9,443 bases of DNA from a bacterium (GTDB taxonomy: Bacteria; AUK180; JAQVHJ01): positions 1 to 9,443 of the forward strand of contig JAQVHJ010000061.1 in assembly GCA_028696285.1 (NCBI GenBank), in the 5' to 3' direction. A program made the position numbers and the translations under genes. Positions 6,201 through 9,443 of the stretch are shown piece after piece. The notes beneath the pieces were generated by a model. That model saw only the letters and a program-made list of their open reading frames with translations. It ran no database searches and was not told the DNA's origin. Each line of letters starts with the position of its first letter. The first letter of the stretch is position 1.

Positions 6201-7118
6201 AACAAATCCGAAATCTATTCCGGCTTGAAGTTTAATTTTCGAAACCTGTTTCGTTCTGATTAAAATTTCCTCAGCAGCAAGAAGGGAATGTACTGCATCA
6301 TCACCGAAAGATAATGGAGCGCCAAACGTGCAGAGGACAGTACATCCCTCATCACGAACGCTGTCAATGAGTAAGATGTATCCCTGGTATTTCTTTATAA
6401 TTGAAGAGATATTATTGAACACTTCTGAAAGTAAAACGATGTCAGGGTTATCTTCAGAATATCCGAATAATTTAAGGAAAAGACAGGAGCCGGGGCGATG
6501 CTCACCTGTTTGTGTAGTGAAGCTCGTTTTTAATAAATGATCAGAAAAAAAACTGATTTTTTTCTTTGATTTTTTTTCTGATTCTGTTAGTTGTGAATAT
6601 TTCGAAACAGGGAGTTCCTTTTTAAGAATTTCACCGGGTTTTGCAATGTTTGAAAGCCTGCTCAATTCCTTAAGAAGGTTCCCCGATAGAAAAAGAAGCG
6701 GATACTCATCAGTCTTGAAGATGTGTTCTGACCAGGAACCTTTACAGATACAGATTTTAAGAGAAAGAGAGAAATCCCCGAATTTAGTTTTAATCAATTT
6801 GTAATCTGAACTTAATCGGATTATTTTTTGTGCACAATTATCGCTGTTATCTTTATCGGTAAACTTGATAAGTATCCCGTCCCCGGCAAACCAGACCACT
6901 TCACCTGACGAGTCCTTGATAATATTCAATATCCCGTTGAAGAATACATTAATAATTTCAGTAAGTTTTTCTGTTCCCTCTTTACCCTTACTTCCGAGAG
7001 ATTCACTTAATGCAGTGAATCCGGATATATCCAGGAATAGGAGCGCGCCTGAATAAGAAATCTTTAAATAATCTTCAGGGTAAGCCGGAATAACCTTTTT
7101 CACAAATTTCTTTCTCAT
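3300..7118 (-). CDS. Soluble-adenylyl-cyclase-like protein: two class III cyclase domains, P-loop ATPase, TPR region
   Basis: A 1272-residue cytoplasmic protein without signal or membrane segments. Order: cyclase C1 (about 24-170), C2 (about 210-378), AAA_16/STAND-like ATPase (about 390-690), helical TPR-type repeats to the end. C1 has FLDISGFT with metal Asp30 and FAGDGILIKF with Asp80. C2 lacks both (Lys216 and Cys259 at those sites) but keeps YTVLGDIINTSARL with Asn327 and Arg331. C1 has Lys150 where Asn would be. The ATPase shows FIGREKEL (390-397), Walker A GDAGIGKS (415-422), Walker B LLLLFED (551-557), ILTTRPG, and AGNNPFYLEQ (643-652). This order is that of ADCY10 and its bacterial relatives, which make cAMP from ATP. 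cAMP production here is inferred: the expected base-contacting Lys in C2 is Leu250 by my alignment. The start is ATG 7118 with an AAAGGTGG site; an upstream in-frame TTG at 7172 lies in the -35 box. Stop TAA. Confidence 0.9.
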   Translation of the reverse strand: MRKKFVKKVIPAYPEDYLKISYSGALLFLDISGFTALSESLGSKGKEGTEKLTEIINVFFNGILNIIKDSSGEVVWFAGDGILIKFTDKDNSDNCAQKIIRLSSDYKLIKTKFGDFSLSLKICICKGSWSEHIFKTDEYPLLFLSGNLLKELSRLSNIAKPGEILKKELPVSKYSQLTESEKKSKKKISFFSDHLLKTSFTTQTGEHRPGSCLFLKLFGYSEDNPDIVLLSEVFNNISSIIKKYQGYILLIDSVRDEGCTVLCTFGAPLSFGDDAVHSLLAAEEILIRTKQVSKIKLQAGIDFGFVYSGLTGNNWKKQYTVLGDIINTSARLVNTINPGEIVVSENVMKKTSSSIQFKNIKATKVKGKSNLLKRFLFMEKKELHGFKYDFIGREKELSFLTENVKGGKPVIVVEGDAGIGKSRLLSQFMNLPSSSKYEIFSGTTDSIKPVFYLFSSMIAKKAGFNLTDPDEIKKDLLEKYIVKLIKRYFGRELTQDELNGNDLFLKISFLGTMLFGLEYKDSLYSQLTPVNRKLNLFEGLNLFFTYHKERLLLLFEDLHFAKTNDLEAILYLYKNLVLKNNLKASIILTTRPGFNYSLFPNKDDVKILHLKGLERSSVGNLIDSILNGFDLDKEIQIQVVSKAGNNPFYLEQILLYIIEKGIVELKDGRWVKNEKIKIIEIPEDIFSMVLSRIDSLEEKVKETLRAASVIGINFKQVLLSSVLKKIIKDELSISNKFGLTYFNDIKNLEYIFSHIIIKDIIYDSMLRERRRRLHLSIGKTIEKIYSKSIQENASVLAYHFGEAEEWNKAATYHYLAGKMLQDNYMLNESDVHLKKIEDLYNENKITDKKVYLSALIRRGGYLKIIGKINESLNLFQTVEKEAKDYINLRTKALHSIADIELKAGRMDNALKLENDIYKLNSGRSIENIIERIGVNVGKGWISCLKGDFNKSIKYLENSLKKILHLEKTKRKIPKESMRQLLSKKAEAYNDLGIIYYSKKIFMKSLQYLTKSLNISKKLNQKESIWLKNANLTLLNLTLGRIETVKKLLVEQETLAREIGDKLGIAKTHQNKSDLHLILGDYTLSIEEGLMALKLYRELGMNLQIIGNMINLSFRYRLIKNFDIAFKYLNDAKILIKEQHLENNFQHILGEYIFLYHDQGNMEELEKLLKSNEDIFKKMSNPDFDNLNKIIKAEIELKNGNPKKSLDLVNSIKFTKLGVSNWDLYKLTIPILIRLNLKKKSERLLTTMIKFSMKFNSKRFDNDIKILQKKLHS

Positions 7119-7122
7119 ATAA

Positions 7123-7130
7123 CCACCTTT
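7123..7130 (-). promoter_or_regulatory. Ribosome binding site deciding the cyclase start
   Basis: AAAGGTGG on the minus strand ends four bases before the ATG at 7118-7116. In-frame upstream starts (TTG at 7172, ATGs at 7145 and 7136 region) lie in the promoter or have no such site. Confidence 0.75.
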
Positions 7131-7143
7131 AAACATTAAAAAC

Positions 7144-7172
7144 ATTTTAGCATAAAAATAAAGAAAATTCAA
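7144..7172 (-). promoter_or_regulatory. Extended -10 promoter of the cyclase gene
   Basis: Minus strand: TTGAAT (7172-7167, 4 of 6), a 17-base spacer ending TGC, and TAAAAT (7149-7144, 5 of 6). The TGn before the -10 makes it an extended -10. Expected transcript start near 7137, leaving a leader of about 19 bases. Confidence 0.7.
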
Positions 7173-7205
7173 CGCTTTATTTTTTCCTTAAAAACCGTAA
7201 TATTC

Positions 7206-7234
7206 TCGATAAACAATAAGTTAAATGATATAAT
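7206..7234 (+). promoter_or_regulatory. Extended -10 promoter of the P-loop mini-gene, divergent from the cyclase promoter
   Basis: Plus strand: TCGATA (7206-7211, 4 of 6 to TTGACA), a 17-base spacer ending TGA, and a perfect TATAAT (7229-7234), giving TGATATAAT. Only 33 bases separate its -35 box from the -35 box of the cyclase promoter. Transcription should begin near 7241. Confidence 0.7.
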
Positions 7235-7247
7235 CTTTATGAGAATC

Positions 7248-7254
7248 AAAGGAG
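7248..7254 (+). promoter_or_regulatory. Ribosome binding site of the P-loop mini-gene
   Basis: AAAGGAG sits eight bases before the TTG at 7263. The in-frame ATG at 7239 lies at or before the expected transcript start, so the TTG is the better start. Confidence 0.65.
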
Positions 7255-7262
7255 TATTTTAT

Positions 7263-7388
7263 TTGGTAAAGAGATTTGTCCTTAACGGACCTCCGGGTTC
7301 CGGGAAATCAACAGTCCTATTCAGAATATCATATGGTGATTCTGAAGGCAATTCTAAGAATACAATGATTTCCCTTGATTATAACTGA
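7263..7388 (+). CDS. Small P-loop NTPase fragment (41 residues, TTG start)
   Basis: The frame starts TTG-GTA-AAG-AGA and reads (M)VKRFVLNGPPGSGKST, a beta-strand followed by a textbook Walker A motif (GPPGSGKST, residues 9-17), then VLFRISYGD and a polar stretch ending at TGA (7386-7388). The opening residues look like the first strand and P-loop of a kinase, GTPase or AAA-type ATPase, families that normally need well over 100 residues, so this is either a decayed gene start or a very small peptide. Promoter, Shine-Dalgarno and start codon are intact, which argues for recent decay or continued expression. After the TGA the same frame stays open for 24 codons to TAG at 7461-7463, overlapping the end of the convergent gene by four bases. 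No Walker B or switch motif is visible. Confidence 0.55.
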   Translation: MVKRFVLNGPPGSGKSTVLFRISYGDSEGNSKNTMISLDYN

Positions 7389-7459
7389 AACGGTGTTATC
7401 CCTTTAATAGTTTATTTCCCGAAGTATATCCGGTTACTTGTTAATGGAAGGAATCTTTT

Positions 7460-8368
7460 TTAGAATATAAACAGAATCCCGTATTCCGGAGCGAAATCTT
7501 CTGCTTTTGAAGTGATCCCCAATGCATGGTTTATCTTGATATATACCTTATCATTAATATGCCATTGGAACTCGGTAATAAACTCAATCTCATCTTCTGC
7601 TCCTTCAATTCCAAGATATGTTCTCCAGTGATCTGAAAGGACTTTTACATATTCCAGGGCGAATTCACCGCTCTCATACTTATCTTCACTCCTGTCATAT
7701 TCAGTTGAAAGTCGAAAAGCCATTGTTCCGAATCGGAATCCTTTCAAAACTCCAAAGCCTAATTTAAATTCCCAATCCTGTGTACCGATTAATTTTTTCT
7801 GTTTCGCGACCGGGAAAACAGTTTCAAAATATCCGAAATACTCAGGTCTTGATTCAGTCTCTTTATTGAATCTCCAACGCATTTGACCTTCCACATCACC
7901 AATTCCGGATTCTGAAAATTTCTCAGGCATTTCAATGTCCGGATCATCTTCAGCTTTCTCTTGACTCGCATCAATATATGCAACCTCCATTTCCACTGCA
8001 ATCCAATCACTTATTCCATAACCGAAAAAAACCAGGTACTCAGTTCCGTAATATTTTCCCCGATAATCTTTTCCATCAGAAAATCCTAATTCAACCGGGG
8101 AATACTCAGCATTTTCATCAAGGTAATATTCAAAGAAAGGATAAAAGAAGAATTGACCTTTATTAATATAACTCCCGAACATGGATAATTGAATTCCAGT
8201 ACCCCGATCATGAAGGTATACCGGAAGTTCATCAAGTTCAGACAATATTGTATCAACATCATTATCTTCTTCCTGGTCATCATCTTCCAACTCACCCCAA
8301 ACTGAGAGAGGGGAAAGCATCAGCAGGAAACAGAAAATAATCAACCACATCGAATAATTTTTCCTCAT
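7460..8368 (-). CDS. Conserved outer-membrane beta-barrel protein of unknown function
   Basis: A 302-residue exported protein. A signal peptide is clear: M1-R2-K3, a hydrophobic core at 8-21, and probable cleavage after V-W-G (residue 25). The mature start is strongly acidic (26-49, rich in D and E). A HDRGTG motif (53-58) and alternating aromatic/polar strands follow, e.g. around 68-83, 103-123, 154-166 (SGIGDVEGQMRW), 178-186, 197-204, 213-222 and 265-288. The protein ends ILFIF, a terminal Phe as in substrates of the BAM complex. These traits suggest a barrel of moderate size in the outer membrane. The pattern resembles a family of uncharacterised proteins I recall from other Gram-negative phyla, but I cannot name it. 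Start ATG 8368 with AGGAGG six bases upstream; an upstream extension to 8521 spans the promoter and lacks a signal peptide. Stop TAA. It is monocistronic. Confidence 0.8.
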   Translation of the reverse strand: MRKNYSMWLIIFCFLLMLSPLSVWGELEDDDQEEDNDVDTILSELDELPVYLHDRGTGIQLSMFGSYINKGQFFFYPFFEYYLDENAEYSPVELGFSDGKDYRGKYYGTEYLVFFGYGISDWIAVEMEVAYIDASQEKAEDDPDIEMPEKFSESGIGDVEGQMRWRFNKETESRPEYFGYFETVFPVAKQKKLIGTQDWEFKLGFGVLKGFRFGTMAFRLSTEYDRSEDKYESGEFALEYVKVLSDHWRTYLGIEGAEDEIEFITEFQWHINDKVYIKINHALGITSKAEDFAPEYGILFIF

Positions 8369-8374
8369 GATATT

Positions 8375-8380
8375 CCTCCT
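8375..8380 (-). promoter_or_regulatory. Ribosome binding site deciding the barrel-protein start
   Basis: A perfect AGGAGG on the minus strand, six bases before the ATG at 8368. It excludes the 51-residue longer reading, whose first Met lies upstream of the promoter. Confidence 0.85.
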
Positions 8381-8407
8381 GAAAATAAATAATACTGCGT
8401 ATAAAAA

Positions 8408-8436
8408 ATAATACCATATTTTATTAGAAGAGTCAA
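8408..8436 (-). promoter_or_regulatory. Extended -10 promoter of the barrel-protein gene
   Basis: Minus strand: TTGACT (8436-8431, 5 of 6), a 17-base spacer ending TGG, and TATTAT (8413-8408, 5 of 6), forming TGGTATTAT. Expected start near 8401, leader about 33 bases. Confidence 0.78.
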
Positions 8437-8521
8437 GAAAAAAAGAAAAAGAGAAAAACGTACCGGTCCATGACATGTGACTTTTAATAAGATATAGATT
8501 GAGATTTTGAATTTGATGCAA

Positions 8522-8802
8522 ATAATACAGAATCTATACCTATCTCTGATTTAATTAGAGTTAAATACTTAAGAGATTTATTCCTATAGTCTTCAGAAAT
8601 AGAAATGGTAATAGAAGTAGTTCCGTCCGGAGGCATACAATACATGTATTAAATACTGAAGTCTTTACGAGATGGATCAAACCTCCTACTTCTTGCTCCG
8701 CTTGAGTTTGAGTATACAGTCGGGACGTTATTATTAAAACACTTTCCGTAAGGAAGACATACCCTTACTGATTTATTCTCCGTGGTGAGAGATTCTTTCG
8801 AA
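8522..8802. other. Gene-free stretch with scattered short repeat words
   Basis: No open frame with a start and ribosome binding site is visible. It contains TTCCGTCCGGAGGC (about 8621-8634), which recurs almost unchanged in the hairpin at 8863-8888, and GTATTAAATACTG (8646-8658), which recurs at 8932-8944. A GAGTTTGAGTAT...GGGACG stretch near 8703-8730 is related to the word run at 2775-2800. Otherwise I see nothing. Confidence 0.5.
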
Positions 8803-9047
8803 TCACAGTTATCGAATCACGATTAACATATTTTAACCTGATGATGTATTTTATTTAAATGATACGGGCTTCCGTCCGGAAGCCTGTACAATTATCAATT
8901 CTCAGATAATGTTTTTTTACATAATATTGTAGTATTAAATACTGTTGATACGGGCGAAGACCCTTCGCCCCTACATATCGTATCAAATATTTATAATACA
9001 AATCTTTCGGTTTTCGAATCACAGATTACGAATCACAAATCACGATT
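8803..9047. repeat. GATACGGGC hairpin module (copy 2), with two different hairpins
   Basis: TTTTAACCTGATGATG near 8831-8846 and GATACGGGC match the module at 2205-2243. Here GATACGGGC leads first into a long hairpin, TACGGGCTTCCG (8863-8874) pairing with CGGAAGCCTGTA (8877-8888), 12 pairs including one G-T. After an AT-rich spacer a second GATACGGGC follows, with GGGCGAA (8952-8958) pairing with TTCGCCC (8964-8970) and outer GATACG/CGTATC (8947-8952 and 8979-8984). It ends with AATACAAATCTTTCGG and a GAATCAC word run, as in copy 1. The open frame 8945-9190 lies over repeats and is rejected. Confidence 0.75.
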
Positions 9048-9069
9048 TATTTATTCTCTTCTTAATCTC

Positions 9070-9130
9070 GTTCATCCTGCGACAAGCGAAGCGAAGGCGT
9101 CCCAATGTTTCACGGGAACTATCGGGATCA
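9070..9130. repeat. TCATCCTGCGACAAGCGAAGCGAAGG-type dispersed repeat
   Basis: The stretch CATCCTGCGACAAGCGAAGC, then GGCGTCCCAATGTTTCACGG, with TCCC/GGGA complementary ends, is of a kind I recall as a dispersed intergenic element in many uncultured bacterial genomes. No partner copy is present in this window. Confidence 0.4.
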
Positions 9131-9250
9131 AAATCACATTCAATTGCTTCAGAAGTATCAATCGTTTTTCGGTTCAGAATATTAATTTAATATCAACTAA
9201 GTAGTATTTTGCGATTCAGCGCTCCCGTTGTTAAAAATTCTCTGCGTCCT
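9131..9250. repeat. Isolated degenerate copy of the satellite unit
   Basis: It starts AATCACATTCAATTGCTTC like the second half of the array unit (331, 638 and 889). It switches after the shared GTTC core to sequence like the first half (TATCAACTAAGTA..., GCGATTC, GTTAAAAATTCTCTGCGTCC). It is a chimera of the two halves, about 8 kb from the array and in the same orientation. Confidence 0.65.
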
Positions 9251-9251
9251 C

Positions 9252-9443
9252 TCTCGATTCCGTTGAATCTCCATCGGGACTGCTTTGTTAGTGGTAAGTG
9301 GAGGGTGGAGCGTGGAATGTGATAATGGAATATGTGAACCGTGATTAGTCATTGCGAGAGAGATTGCAATAGCAATCGACCGAAGCAATCTCAATTGAAG
9401 TTAAGTGGTAAGTGGAGGGTGGAGTGTGGAACGTGATAATGGA
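9252..9443. repeat. Composite repeat, copy 2, partly in tandem (runs off the window)
   Basis: Positions 9272-9410 match 3043-3181 with about three substitutions. The inner inverted repeat is GAGATTGC (9360-9367) with GCAATCTC (9385-9392). GTGGTAAGTGGAGGGTGGAG occurs at 9291 and again at 9405, a 114-base period, so this copy starts a tandem array that is cut by the window end. The minus-strand open frame 9197-9394 falls within it and is rejected. Confidence 0.85.

Noticed and set aside
7119..7172. 18-residue N-terminal extension of the cyclase from TTG 7172
   Set aside because: The TTG forms part of the -35 box and the expected transcript begins near 7137; the ATG at 7118 has the good ribosome binding site.
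7386..7388. TGA read as Trp (alternative code) or selenocysteine
   Set aside because: Trp is encoded by TGG in the long genes, their stops are all TAA, and I see no convincing insertion hairpin after the TGA.
8369..8521. 51-residue N-terminal extension of the barrel protein
   Set aside because: It spans the promoter, while the ATG at 8368 has AGGAGG and opens a proper signal peptide.
8945..9190. 81-residue plus-strand open frame
   Set aside because: It spans three different dispersed repeat modules, and there is no ribosome binding site.
9197..9394. 65-residue minus-strand open frame
   Set aside because: It lies in the composite TCATTGCGA/GTGGA repeat that is also present at 3043.

Overview
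This AT-rich window comes from a bacterium with an outer membrane. One protein has a lipoprotein signal, and another is a secreted beta-barrel candidate ending in phenylalanine. Genes use the standard code, strong AGGAGG-type ribosome binding sites and promoters that look like sigma-70. The intergenic repeats resemble types I recall from uncultured FCB-like, delta-proteobacterial and candidate-phylum genomes. I cannot name the organism from sequence alone.

Layout. Positions 1-125 look like the right end of an insertion sequence, with the last 31 codons of a transposase. It lies inside a satellite-like array of roughly 250-bp units (126 to about 1140). Three long genes follow, all on the minus strand and each with its own promoter: a six-bladed NHL-repeat lipoprotein (1165-2103), a 1272-residue protein with two class III cyclase domains, a P-loop ATPase and TPRs (3300-7118), and an outer-membrane beta-barrel candidate (7460-8368). 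Between the last two, on the plus strand, is a mini-gene missed by length-based ORF calling (7263-7388, TTG start). It encodes 41 residues with a perfect Walker A motif and has its own extended -10 promoter, divergent from the cyclase promoter. The gaps at 2104-3299 and 8522-9443 hold almost no coding sequence. They are a patchwork of short repeat modules shared between the two gaps and partly with the array at the left end.

How the parts may work together. The cyclase resembles animal soluble adenylyl cyclase (ADCY10) in domain order. Its two cyclase halves carry complementary sets of catalytic residues, so one composite active site is expected, under control of the ATPase/TPR part. Nothing in the sequence ties it to the lipoprotein or the barrel protein: promoters are separate and no shared operator is visible.

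The most unusual content is the non-coding repeats: a two-level (dimeric) satellite with interchangeable 9-nt-period modules, covarying hairpins, a nearly identical 139-bp pair flanking the cyclase/barrel segment, and several 7-nt-period word families packed into about 1 kb.
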